From Agelas oroides (taxonomy: Eukaryota > Porifera > Demospongiae > Agelasida > Agelasidae), in NCBI GenBank assembly GCA_949130485.1, contig OX422197.1:4098205-4162204 (forward strand): a stretch of 64,000 bases of DNA. The letters are read 5' to 3'. Both the position numbers and the translations under genes were made by a program. Under the pieces are notes generated by a model. The model was not told where the DNA came from. It did not search any database and saw nothing but the letters and a program-made list of their open reading frames with translations. This document shows, in pieces, positions 1 to 11,738 of this stretch (position 1 is the stretch's first letter; every line of letters begins with the position of its first letter).

Positions 1-3000
1 GGAAAGAGCTGATAAAGCCGTTTTAACCGCCGATGAGGTGCTGTGAAGCACGTGCAGGCCTGTTTAAGTGGCAGGAAAGATTGAGAAAGCAGTTTTGACC
101 ACTGTAAAGGTCCTGTGAAGCTCGTGCAAGCCTGTGTATGATCTGGAATGACCTGACAAACTCGCCTTAACTGCGAGAAGGTGCTGTGAAGCACATGCAA
201 TCCTGTTTACGTGCCAGGACTGTGGAGGCCCTGTGAAGCTCGTGCAAGCCTGTCTTTGTGCGGGAAAGACTTGATGAAGCCGTTTTCACCTCCGATGAGG
301 TGCTGTGAACCACGTGCAGGCCTGTTTAAGTACCAACAAAGATTGAGAAAGCAGTTTTCACCACTGTGAAGGTCCTGTGAAGCTCGTGCAAGCCTGTGTA
401 TGTGCTAGAATGACCTGATAAAGCCGAATTCACCGTCGAGGAAGTGCTGAGAAGCACGTGCAGGCTTGTTGAAGCGTCAGCAAAGATTGAGAAAGCAGTT
501 TTCACCACTGTGAAGGTCCTGTGAAGCTTGTGCAAGCCTGTGTATGTGCTGGATTGATCTGATAAAGCAGAATTCACCGTCTAGGAAGTGCTGAGAAGCA
601 CGTGCAGGCCTGTTTAAGTACCAACAAAGATTGAGAAAGCAGTTTTCACCTCTGTGAAGGTCCTGTGAAGCTCGTGCAAGCCTGTGTATGTTCTGGAATG
701 ACCTGACAAACCCGGTATAGCTGCGAGAAGGTGCTGTGAAGCACATGCAATCCTGTTTACGTGCAAGGAATGATCGAAAGCACTTTTCCCCACTGTGGAG
801 ACCCTGTGAAGCTCGTGCAAGCCTGTCTTTGTGCGGTAAAGACCTGATAAAGCCGTTTTCACCTCAGATGAGGTGCTGTGAAGCACGTGTAGGCCTGTTT
901 AAGTACCAACAAAGATTGAGAAAGCAGTTTTCACCACTGTGAAGGTCCTGTGAAGCTCGTGCAAACCTGTGTATGTGCTAGAATGACCTGATAAAGCCGA
1001 ATTCACCGTCGAGCAAGTGCTAAGAAGCACGTCCAGGCCTGTTTAAGTACCAACAAAGATTGGGAAAGCAGTTTTCACCACTGTGAAGGTCCTGTGAAGC
1101 TCATGCAAGCCTGTGTATGTGCTGGAATTATATGGAAGCACATGCAATCCTGTTTACGTGCCGGGAATGATCGAAAGCACTTTTCCCCACTGTGGAGACC
1201 CTGTGAAGCTCGTGCAAGCCTGTCTTTGTGCGGTAAAGACCTGATAAAGCAGTTTTCACCTACGATGAGGTGCTGTGAAGCACGTGTAGGCCTGTTTAAG
1301 TACCAACAAAGATTGAGAAAGCAGTTTTCACTACTGTGAAGGTCCTGTGAAGCTCGTGCAAGCCTGTGTATGTGCTGGAATGCCCTGATACAGCCGAATT
1401 CACCGTCGAGGAAGTGCTGAGAAGCACGTGCAGACCTGTTTAAGTACCAACAAAGATTGAGAAAGCAGTTTTCACCACTGTGAAGGTCCTGTGAAGCTCG
1501 TTCAAGCCTGTGTATGTGATGGAATGATCTGATAAAGCCGAATTCACCGCCAAGGAGGTGCTGTGAAACACTTGGAGGCTTGTTGAAGCGTCAGCAAAGA
1601 TTGAGAAAGCATTTTTGTCCACTGTGAAGGTCCTGTGAAGCTTGTCCAAGCCTGTGTATGTACGGGAAAGACCTGATAAAGCCGTTTTAACCGCCGATGA
1701 GGCGCTGTGAAGCACTTGGAGGTTTGTTGTAGTGTCAGGAAAGATTGAGAAAGCAGTTTTCACCACTGTGAAGGTCCTGTGAAGCTCGTGCAAGCCTGTG
1801 TATGTGCTTGAATGACCTGATAAAGCCGAATTCACCGTCGAGGAAGTGCTGAGAAGCACGTGCAGTACTTTTTAAGCACCAACAAAGATTGAGAAAGCAG
1901 TTTTCACCACTGTGAAGGTCCTGTGAAGCTCGTGCAAGCCTGTCTTTGTGTGGGAAAGACCTGATAAAGCCGTTTTCACCTCCGATGAGGTGCTGTGAAG
2001 CATGTGTAGGCCTGTTTAAGTACCAACAAAGATTGAGAAAGCACTTTTCCCCACTGTGGAGACCCTGTGAAGCTCGTGCAAGCCTGTCTTTGTGCGGTAA
2101 AGACCTGATAAAGCCGTTTTCACCTCCGATGAGGTGCTGTGAAGTACGTGTAGGCCTGTTTAAGTACCAACAAAGATTGAGAAAGCAGTTTTCACCACTG
2201 TGAAGGTCCTGTGAAGCTCGTGCAAGCCTGTGTATGTGCTGGAATGCCCTGATACAGCCGAATTCACCGTCGAGGAAGTGCTGAGAAGCACGTGCAGGCC
2301 TGTTTAAGTACCAACAAAGATTGAGAAAGCAGTTTTCACCACTGTGAAGGTCCTGTGAAGCTCGTGCAAGCCTGTGTATGTGATGGAATGATCTGATAAA
2401 GACGAATTCACCGCCAAGGAGGTGCTGTGAAACACTTGGAGTCTTGTTGAAGCGTCAGCAAAGATTGAGAAAGCAGTTTTCTCCACTGTGAAAGTCCTGT
2501 GAAGCTTGTGCAAGCCTGTGTATGTACGGGAAAGACCTGATAAAGCCGTCTTAACCGCCGATGAGGCGCTGTGAAGCACTTGGAGGTTTGTTGTAGTGTC
2601 AGGAAAGATTGAGAAAGCAGTTTTCACCACTGTGAAGGTCCTGTGAAGCTCGTGCAAGCCTGTGTAGGTACTAGAATGACCTGATAAAGCCGAATTCACC
2701 GTTGAGGAAGTGCTGAGAAGCACGTGCAGGCCTGTTTAAGTGCTAGGAAAGATCGAGAAAGCAGTTTTCACCACTGTAAAGGTCCTGTGAAGCTCGTGCA
2801 AGCCTGTGTCTGTGCTGAAATGACCTGACAAATCCGTTTTAAACGCGAGAAGTCGCTGTAAAACACGTGGAAGCTTGTTGAAGTGTCAGGAAAGACCTAA
2901 AAAGCAGTTTTCACCACAGTGGAAGTCCTGTGAAGCTCGTGCAAGCCTGTGTATGTGCTGGAATGACCTGATAAAGCCGAATTCACCGCCAAGGAGGTGC

Positions 3001-4702
3001 TGTGAAACACTTGGAGGCTTGTTGAAGCGTCAGCAAAGATTGAGAAAGCAGTTTTCTCCACTGTGAAGGTCCTGTGAAGCTCGTGCAAGCCTGTGTATGT
3101 ATGGGAAAGACCTGATAAAGCCGTTTTAACCGCCCATGAGGTGCTGTGAAGAACTTGGAGGTTTGTTGTAGCGTCAGGAAAGATTGAGAAAGCAGTTTTC
3201 ACCACTGTGAAGGTCCTGTGAAGCTCGTGCAAGCCTGTGTATGTGCTGGATTGACCTGATAAAGCCGAATTCACCATGGAGGAAGTGCTTGAAAAGCACT
3301 TGCTGGCCTGTTTAAGTGCTAGGAAAGATTGAGAAAGCAGTTTTAACCACTGTAAAGGTCCTGTGAAGCTCCTGCAAGCCTGTGTATGTTCTGGAATGAC
3401 CTGACAAACCCGCTTTAACTGCAAGAAGGTGCTGTGAAGCACATGCAATCCTGTTTACGTGCCAGGACTGTGGAGGCCCTGTGAAGCTCGTGCAAGCCTG
3501 TGTATGTGCTGGAATGATCTGATAAAGCCGATTTAACCGCCGTGGAGGTGCTGTGAAACACTTGGAGGCTTATTGAAGCGTCAGCAAAGATTGAGAAAGC
3601 AGTTTTCACCACTGTGAAGGTCCTGTGAAGCTTGTGCAAGGCTGTGTATGTTCAGGAATGTCCTGACACACCCGGTTTACCTGCGAGAAGGTGCTGTGAA
3701 GCACATGCAATCCTGTTTACGTGCCAGGAAAGATCGAAAGCACTTTTCCCCACTGTGGAGGCCCTGTGAAGCTCGTGCAAGCCTGTCTTTGTGCGGGAAA
3801 GACCTGATAAAGCCGTTTTCACCTCGGATGAGGTGCAGTGAAGCTCGTGTAGGCCTGTTTAAGTACCAACAAAGATTGAGAAAGCAGTTTTCACCACAGG
3901 GAAGGTCCTGTGAAGCTCGTGCAAGCATGTGTACGTGCTGGAATGACCTGACAAACCCGTTTTAACCGCGAGAAGGTGCTGTGAATCACGTCGAAGCTTG
4001 TTGAAGTGTCAGGAAAGACCTAAAAAGCAGTTTTCACCACAGTGGAAGTCCTGTGAAGTTCGTGCAAGCCTGTGTATGTGCGGGAAAGCCCTGATAAAGC
4101 CGATTTCACCGGCGAGGAGGTGCTGTGAAGCACGTGCAGGCTTGTATAAGTGCCAGGAAAGATTGACAAAGCAGTTTTGACCACTGTAAAGGTCCTGTGA
4201 AGCTTGTACAAACCTGTGTATGTGCTGGAATGTCCTGACAAACCCGTTTTAACCGCGAGAAGGTGCTGTGAATCACATGGAAGCTTGTTGAAGTGTCAGG
4301 AAAGACCTAAAAAGCAGTTTTCACAACAGTGGAAGTCCTGCGAAGCTCGTGCAAGCCTGTGTATGTGCAGGATAGACCTGATAATGCCGTTTTAACCGCC
4401 GATGAGGTGCTGTGAAGCACGTGCAGGCCTGTTTAAGTGCCAGGGAAGATTGAGAAAGCAGTTTTGACCACTGTAAAGGTCCTGTGAAGCTCGTGCAAGC
4501 CTGTGTATGTTCTGGAATGACCTGACAAACCCGCTTTAACTGCAGTGAAGCACATGCAATCCTGTTTACGTGCCCGGACTGTGGAGGCCCTGTGAAGCTC
4601 GTGCAAGCCTGTCTTTGTGCGGGAAAGACCTGAAGAAGCCGTTTTCACCTCCGATGAGGTGCTGTGAACCACGTGCAGGCCTGTTTAAGTACCAACAAAG
4701 AT
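1..4702. repeat. Satellite array block 1 (144-bp dimers)
   Basis: Uninterrupted tandem copies of the A/B dimer run from the first base, which lies inside a repeat, to the edge of the first transposon. Variants include a B half with a GAATTC site, a B half ending in ACTTGG, and an A half reading CTTTTCCCC. The order of variants between about 0.3 and 4.7 kb recurs at about 48-61 kb: 326-886 matches 48319-48879, 1440-2203 matches 52356-53119, 3415-3640 matches 58277-58501 and 4020-4672 matches 60578-61230. This block is therefore one paralogue of the right end of the window. No coding signal, promoter or terminator was recognised. Open frames here are a by-product of the 24-codon period. Confidence 0.96.
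1750..1893. repeat. Representative 144-bp repeat unit (A half + B half)
   Basis: This is a typical dimer. The A half is 1750-1821 and begins AAAGCAGTTTTCACC. The B half is 1822-1893 and begins AAAGCCGAATTCACC. Each is 72 bp; aligning a typical A with a typical B gives about 51 matches in 72. The best conserved stretch reads CTGTGAAGC, then A or T, then CGTGCA, then A or G, then GCCTGT. The last 12 bases differ most. The next unit starts at 1894, exactly 144 bp on. I infer an ancestral 72-bp monomer that doubled, after which the dimer became the unit of amplification. Confidence 0.95.
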
Positions 4703-5367
4703 AGGGCTCCCAACGCAAAAATCGAAGGTGCTCCGATTTCAAATTTGTTGTACTAGAACTAACTATCTATCTGAGATATATAAAAACCGGACTATAAAAG
4801 TTGGTGCTGCAAAGCTATTTTCAGTCGATTCGTCTTGGACTTGAAAGGGTTAAGTGTCAAAAATTGGACGCAATTCGGTTCAAGTGACTTTTGAAACTTC
4901 GCTACGAAACTAGCGGTACTGATGGATTTCACTTGATGTATCTTGTGCAAAAATGCCTGGACCACTCAAGTTTATAGCTGTCAAGAGACTATATTAGCTG
5001 TTATTTAATGTTGCAATACATTTCTCCCATAGAAGAATAATTGATGGTTTGAAGTGACTTTTGACAAGTAAATTTAGCAAGCACCAGTGCAATTGATTAT
5101 TTATCATTGGTAGAGTATTAAAATAGCTGGACCACTCGCGTGGATATCTGTTAAAGGTATGTTCATATATAACCCCCCATATAAAATCAAAATCCTATAA
5201 TGGCCATATTTTGGCACATAACCTTCTGTTTGCTTTATTTATTTTCGGAAGAACGAAAGTCATAGAAATTATTGTAACTGTAGTTTACAAACAAGGTCAC
5301 TTGGTTCTTGGATTTCAGCATACTTGAGTCAAGTTCGTTCGATCTTGGATTTTTTGTTGGGACCCCT
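4703..5367. mobile_element. Non-autonomous DNA transposon (MITE-like), 665 bp
   Basis: An AT-rich segment unrelated to the satellite interrupts a B half. Its ends are inverted: the left begins AGGGCTCCCAAC and the reverse complement of the right begins AGGGGTCCCAAC, 11 of 12 matching, both followed by an A-rich run. The 9-bp AACAAAGAT lies on both sides (4694-4702 and 5368-5376). Removing the insert plus one copy restores an intact repeat. No protein-coding frame lies wholly inside it, so it would need a transposase supplied elsewhere. The end sequence recalls hAT elements, which make 8-bp duplications; the terminal A leaves 8 versus 9 bp open, so Merlin or Mutator-like families remain possible. 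The superfamily is inference; the insertion itself is clear. Confidence 0.85.
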
Positions 5368-8300
5368 AACAAAGATTGAGAAAGCAGTTTTCACCACTGA
5401 GAAGGTCCTGTGAAGCTCGTGCAAGCCTGTGTATGTGCTGGAATGATCTGATAAAGACGATTTAACCGCCGAGGAAGTGCTGTGAAACACTTGGAGGCTT
5501 GTTGAAACGTCAGCAAAGATTGAGAAAGCAGTTTTCACCTCTGTGAAGGTCCTGCGAAGCTCGTGCAAGCCTGTGTCTGTGCTGAAATGACCTGACAAAT
5601 CCGTTTCAACCACCGAGAACGTGCTGTGAAGAACGTGGAGGCTTGTTGAAGTGCCAGGAAGGATCTAAAAAGTCGTTTTCAGCACTGTGGATGTCCTGTG
5701 AAACTCGCGCAAGCCTGTGGATGTGCGGGAAAGACCTGATAAAGCCGTTTTCAGCGCCGATGAAGTGCTGTGAATCACGTGCTGGCGTGTTTAAGTGCCA
5801 AGAAAGATTGAGAAAGCAGTTTTCACCACTGTGAAGGTCCTGTGAAGCTCGTGCAAGCCTGTGTATGTGCTGGAATGACCTGACAAACCCGTTTGAACCG
5901 CGAGAAAGTGCTGTGAATCACGTGGAAGCTTGTTGAAGTGTCAGGAAAGACCTAAAAAGCAGTTTTCACCACAGTGGAAGTCCTGTGAAGCTCGTGCAAG
6001 CCTGTGCATGTGCTGGAATGATCTGATAAAGCCGATTTCACCGCCGAGGAGGTGCTGTGAAGAACTTGGATGCTTGTTGAAGTGTCAGGGAAGATTGAGA
6101 AAGCAGTTTTCACCATGGTGAATGTCCTGTGAAGCTCGTGCAAGCCTGTCTTTGTGCGGGAAAGACCTGATGAAGCAGTTTTCACCTCCGATGAGATGCT
6201 GTGAACCACGTGCAGGCCTGTTTAAGTACCAACAAAGATTGAGAAAGCAGTTTTCTCCACTGTGAAGGTCCTGTGAAGCTTGTGGAAGCCTGTGTGTGTG
6301 CTGGATTGACCTGATATAGCCGTTTTAACCGCCGATAAGGTGCTGTGTAGAACGTGCAGGCCTGTTTAACTACCAACAAAGATTGAGAAAGCAGTTTTCA
6401 CCTCTTTGAAGGTCCTGTGAAGCTCGTGCAACCCTGTGTCTGTGCTGAAATGACCTGACAAATCCGTTTTAACCACCGAGAACGTACTGTGAAGAACGTG
6501 GAGGCTTGTTGAAGTGCCAAGAAGGATCTAAAAATCCGTTGTCAGCACTATGGATGTCCTGTGAAGCTCGTGCAAGCCTGTGGATGTGCAGGAAAGACCA
6601 GATAAAGCCATTTTAACCGCCGATAAGGTGCTGTGAAGCACGTGCAGGCCTGTTTAAGTACCAACACAGATTGAGAAAGCAGTTTTCACCACTATGGAGA
6701 TCCTGTGAAGCTCGTGCAAGCCTGTGTATGTGCTGGAATGACCAGAAAAAACCCGTTTGAACCGCGAGAAAGTGCTGTGAATCACGTGGAAGCTTGTTGA
6801 AGTGTCAGGAAAGACCTAAAAAGAAGTTTTCACCACAGTTGAAGTCCTGTGAAGCTCGTTCAAACCTGTGCATGTGCTGGAATGATCTGATAAAGCCGAT
6901 TTCACCGCCGAGGAAGTGCTGAGAAGCACGTGCTGGCCTGTTTAAGTGCTAGGAAAGATCGAGAAAGCAGTTTTCACCACTGTAAAGGTCCTGTGAAGCT
7001 TGTGCAAATCTGTGTATGTGCTGGAATGTCCTGATAAACCCGTTTTAACCGCGAGAAGGTGCTGGGAATCACGTGGATGCTTGTTGAAGTGTCAGGAAAG
7101 ACCTAAAAAGCAGTTTTCGCAACAGTGAATGTCCTGTGAAGCTCGTGCAAGCCTGTCTTTGTGCGGGAAAGACCTGATGAAGCAGTTTTCACCTCCGATG
7201 AGGTGCTGTGAACCACGTGCAGGCCTGTTTAAGTACCAACAAACTTTGAGAAAGCAGTTTTCTCCACTGTGAAGGTCCTGTGAAGCTTGTGGAAGCCTGT
7301 GTATGTGCTGGATTGACCTGATAAAGCCGTTTTAACCGCCGATGAGGTGCTATGAATCACGTGCTGGCGTGTTTAAGTGCCAAGAAAGATTGAGAAAGCA
7401 GTTTTCACCACTGTGAAGGTCCTGTGAAACTCGTGCAAGCCTGTGTATGTTCTGGAATGACCTGACAAACCCTGTTTAGCTGCGAGAAGGTGCTGTGAAG
7501 CACATGCAATCGTGTTTACGTGCCAGGAATGATCGAAAGCACTTTTCCCCACTGTGGAGACCCTGTGAAGCTCGTGCAAGCCTGTCTTTGTGCGGGAAAG
7601 ACCTGATAAAGCCGTTTTCACCTCCGATGTGGTGCTGTGAAGCACGTGTAGGCCTGTTTATGTACCAACAAAGATTGAGAAAGCAGTTTTCACCACTGTG
7701 AAGGTCCTGTGAAGCTCGTGCAAGCCTGTGTATGTGCTAGAATGACCTGATAAAGCCGAATTCACCGTCGAGGAAGTGCTGAGAAGCACGTGCAGGCCTG
7801 TTTAAGTACCAACAAAGATTGGGAAAGCAGTTTTCACCACTGTGAAGGTCCTGTGAAGCTCGTGTAAGCCAGTGTATGTGCTGGAATTATCTGATAAAGC
7901 CGATTTCACCGCCGATGAGGTGCTGTGAAACACTTGGAGGCTTGTTGAAGCGTCAGCAAAGATTGGGAAAGCAGTTTTCACCACTGTGAAGGTCCTTTGA
8001 AGCTTGTGCAAGCCTGTGTATGTGCTGGATTGCCCTGGTAAAGCAAAATTCACCGTCGAGGAAGTGCTGAGAAGCACGTGTAGGCCTGTTTAAGTACCAA
8101 CAAAGATTGGGAAAGCAGTTTTCACCACTGTGAAGGTCCTGTGAAGGTCGTGCAATCCTGTGTATGTGCTGGAATTATCTGATAAAGCCGATTTCACCGC
8201 CGAGGAGGTGCTGTGAAACACTTGGAGGCTTGTTGAAGCGTCAGCAAAGATTGAGAGAGCAGTTTTCGCCACTGTGAAGGTCCTGTGAAGCTTGTGCAAG

Positions 8301-8450
8301 CCTGTGTATGTGCTAGATTGACCTGATAAAGCAGAATTCACCGTCGAGGAAGTGCTGAGAAGCACGTGCAGGCCTGTTTAAGTACCAACAAAGATTGAGA
8401 AAGCAATTTTCACCTCTTTGAAGGTCCTGTGAAGCTCGTGCAAGCCTGTG
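5368..8450. repeat. Satellite array block 2a
   Basis: The array resumes in the same repeat phase in which it was cut by the transposon. The variant order from about 5.6 to 7.2 kb is repeated at about 62.3-63.9 kb with a constant offset of 56712 bp (5643, 5930 and 6182 correspond to 62355, 62642 and 62894). The stretch 7373-7700 is instead closest to 39035-39363 (offset 31662), so the block is a mosaic of at least two duplication lineages. No gene or RNA was recognised. Confidence 0.95.
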
Positions 8451-10094
8451 TCTGTGCTGGAATGAGCTGATAAAGCCGTTTTAACCGCCGATAAGGTGCT
8501 GTGAAGCACGTGCAGGCCTGTTTAACTACCATCAAAGATTGCGAAAGCAGTTTTCACCTCTGTGAAGGTCCTATGAATCACGTGGAAGCTTGTTGAAGTG
8601 TCAGCAAAGACCTAAAAAGCAGTTTTCACCACGGTGGAAGTCCTGTGAAGCTCGTGCAAGCCTGTGCATGTGCTGGATTGATCTGATAAGGCCGATTTCA
8701 CCGCCGAGGAGGTGCTGTGAAGAACTTGGATGCTTGTTGAAGTGTCAGGGAAGATTGAGAAAGCAGTTTTCACCATGGTGAAGGTCCTGTGAAGCTTGTG
8801 CAAGCCTGTGTATGTGCGGGAAAGACCTGATAAAGCCGTTTTAACCGCCGATGAGGTGCTGTGAATCACGTGGTGGCGAGTTTAAATGCCAAGAAAAATT
8901 GAGAAAGCCTCTGTGAAGGTCCTTCGAAGCTCGTGCAAGCCTGTGTCTGTGCTGAAATGACCTGACAAATCCGTTTTAACCACCGAGAACGTGCTGTGAA
9001 GAACGTGGAGGCTTGTTGAAGTGCCAGGAAGGATCTAAAAAGTCGTTTTCAGCACTGTGGATGTCCTGTGAAGCTCGTGCAAGCCTGTGGATGTGCGGGA
9101 AAGACCTGATAAAGCCGTTTTCAGCGCCGATGAGGTGCTGTGAATCACGTGCTGGCGTGTTTAAGTGCCAAGAAAGATTGAGAAAGCAGTTTTCACCACT
9201 GTGAAGGTCCTGTGAAGCTCGTGCAAGCCTGTGTATGTGCTGGAATGACCTGACAAACCCGTTTGAACCACGAGAAGGTGCTGTGAATCACGTGGAAGCT
9301 TGTAGAAGTGTCAGGAAAGACCTAAAAAGCAGTTTTCACCACAGTGGAAGTCCTGTGAAGCTCGTGCAAGCCTGTGCATGGGCTGGAATGATCTGATAAA
9401 GCCGATTTCACCGCCGAGGAGGTGCTGTGAAGAACTTGGATGCTTGTTGAAGTGTCAGGGAAGATTGAGAAAGCAGTTTTCACCATGGTGAAGGTCCTGT
9501 GAAGCTTGTGGAAGCCTGTGTATGTGCGGGAAAGACCTGATAAAGCCGTTTTAACCGCCGATGAGGTGCTGTGAAGAAGTTGGAGGCTTGTTGAAGTGTC
9601 AGGAAAGATTGAGAAAGCAGTTTTCACCACTGTGAAGGTCCTGTGAAGCTCGTGCAAACCTGTGTATGTGCTAGAATGACCTGATAAATCCGAATTCACT
9701 GTCGAGGAAGTGCTGAGAAGCACGTGCAGGCGTGTTTAAGTGCTAGGAAAGATCGAGAAAGCAGTTTTCACCACTGTAAAGGTCCTGTGAACTTGTGCAA
9801 ACCTGTGTATGTGCTGGAATGTCCTGACAAACCCGTTTTAACCGCGAGAAGGTGCTGTGAATCACTTGGAAGCTTGTTGAAGTGTCAGGAAAGACCTAAA
9901 AAGCAGTTTACACCACAGTGGAAGTCCTGTGAAGCTCGTGCAAGCCTGTGTATGTGCAGGAAAGACCTGATAAAGCCGTTTTAACCGCCGATGAGGTGCT
10001 GTGAAGCACGTGCAGGCCTGTTTAAGTGCCAGGAAAGATTGAGAAGGCAGTTTTGACCACTGTAAATGTCCTGTGAAGCTCGTGCAAGCCTGTG
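8451..10094. repeat. Higher-order repeat copy 1 of a 1,644-bp tandem duplication
   Basis: This block is repeated immediately downstream with a constant offset of 1644 bp. It starts at TCTGTGCTGG and ends where the two copies diverge. Private markers shared by both copies include a B half reading ACTACCATCAAAG, an abnormal junction CCTATGAATCACG, and an A half that has lost nine bases (8899-8915). By eye only about five substitutions separate the copies (for example around 9174, 9250, 9370, 9861 and 10040), so the duplication is recent relative to the divergence of ordinary dimers. The length is not a multiple of 72 because the block holds internal deletions. Confidence 0.9.
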
Positions 10095-11738
10095 TCTGTG
10101 CTGGAATGAGCTGATAAAGCCGTTTTAACCGCCGATAAGGTGCTGTGAAGCACGTGCAGGCCTGTTTAACTACCATCAAAGATTGCGAAAGCAGTTTTCA
10201 CCTCTGTGAAGGTCCTATGAATCACGTGGAAGCTTGTTGAAGTGTCAGCAAAGACCTAAAAAGCAGTTTTCACCACGGTGGAAGTCCTGTGAAGCTCGTG
10301 CAAGCCTGTGCATGTGCTGGATTGATCTGATAAGGCCGATTTCACCGCCGAGGAGGTGCTGTGAAGAACTTGGATGCTTGTTGAAGTGTCAGGGAAGATT
10401 GAGAAAGCAGTTTTCACCATGGTGAAGGTCCTGTGAAGCTTGTGCAAGCCTGTGTATGTGCGGGAAAGACCTGATAAAGCCGTTTTAACCGCCGATGAGG
10501 TGCTGTGAATCACGTGGTGGCGAGTTTAAATGCCAAGAAAAATTGAGAAAGCCTCTGTGAAGGTCCTTCGAAGCTCGTGCAAGCCTGTGTCTGTGCTGAA
10601 ATGACCTGACAAATCCGTTTTAACCACCGAGAACGTGCTGTGAAGAACGTGGAGGCTTGTTGAAGTGCCAGGAAGGATCTAAAAAGTCGTTTTCAGCACT
10701 GTGGATGTCCTGTGAAGCTCGTGCAAGCCTGTGGATGTGCGGGAAAGACCTGATAAAGCCGTTTTCAGCGCCGATGAGGTGCTGTGAATCACGTGCTGGC
10801 GTGTTTAAGTGCCAAGAAAGTTTGAGAAAGCAGTTTTCACCACTGTGAAGGTCCTGTGAAGCTCGTGCAAGCCTGTGTATGTGCTGGAATGACCTCACAA
10901 ACCCGTTTGAACCACGAGAAGGTGCTGTGAATCACGTGGAAGCTTGTAGAAGTGTCAGGAAAGACCTAAAAAGCAGTTTTCACCACAGTGGAAGTCCTGT
11001 GAAGCTCGTGCAAGCCTGTGCATGGGTTGGAATGATCTGATAAAGCCGATTTCACCGCCGAGGAGGTGCTGTGAAGAACTTGGATGCTTGTTGAAGTGTC
11101 AGGGAAGATTGAGAAAGCAGTTTTCACCATGGTGAAGGTCCTGTGAAGCTTGTGGAAGCCTGTGTATGTGCGGGAAAGACCTGATAAAGCCGTTTTAACC
11201 GCCGATGAGGTGCTGTGAAGAAGTTGGAGGCTTGTTGAAGTGTCAGGAAAGATTGAGAAAGCAGTTTTCACCACTGTGAAGGTCCTGTGAAGCTCGTGCA
11301 AACCTGTGTATGTGCTAGAATGACCTGATAAATCCGAATTCACTGTCGAGGAAGTGCTGAGAAGCACGTGCAGGCGTGTTTAAGTGCTAGGAAAGATCGA
11401 GAAAGCAGTTTTCACCACTGTAAAGGTCCTGTGAACTTGTGCAAACCTGTGTATGTGCTGGAATGTCCTGACAAACCCGTTTTAACCGCGAGAAGGTGCT
11501 GTGAATCACGTGGAAGCTTGTTGAAGTGTCAGGAAAGACCTAAAAAGCAGTTTACACCACAGTGGAAGTCCTGTGAAGCTCGTGCAAGCCTGTGTATGTG
11601 CAGGAAAGACCTGATAAAGCCGTTTTAACCGCCGATGAGGTGCTGTGAAGCACGTGCAGGCCTGTTTAAGTGCCAGGAAAGATTGAGAAAGCAGTTTTGA
11701 CCACTGTAAATGTCCTGTGAAGCTCGTGCAAGCCTGTG
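10095..11738. repeat. Higher-order repeat copy 2 of the 1,644-bp tandem duplication
   Basis: Second copy of the preceding block, in direct orientation and directly adjacent. Markers at 8590, 9013, 9322 and 9724 recur here at 10234, 10657, 10966 and 11368. Its downstream edge falls where the text after CGTGCAAGCCTGTGT switches from CTGTGCTGG to ATGTTCTGG. Head-to-tail adjacency is what unequal exchange between misaligned repeats would leave. Confidence 0.9.

Noticed and set aside
1750..1893. CENP-B box in the dimer
   Set aside because: Typical A and B halves contain no match to the essential TTCG...A..CGGG pattern by eye. A pattern search over all units was not possible.
4703..5367. LTR or gene fragment
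   Set aside because: Ends are inverted, not direct, the interior is AT-rich without a coding frame, and a short target duplication is present, all pointing to a DNA transposon.
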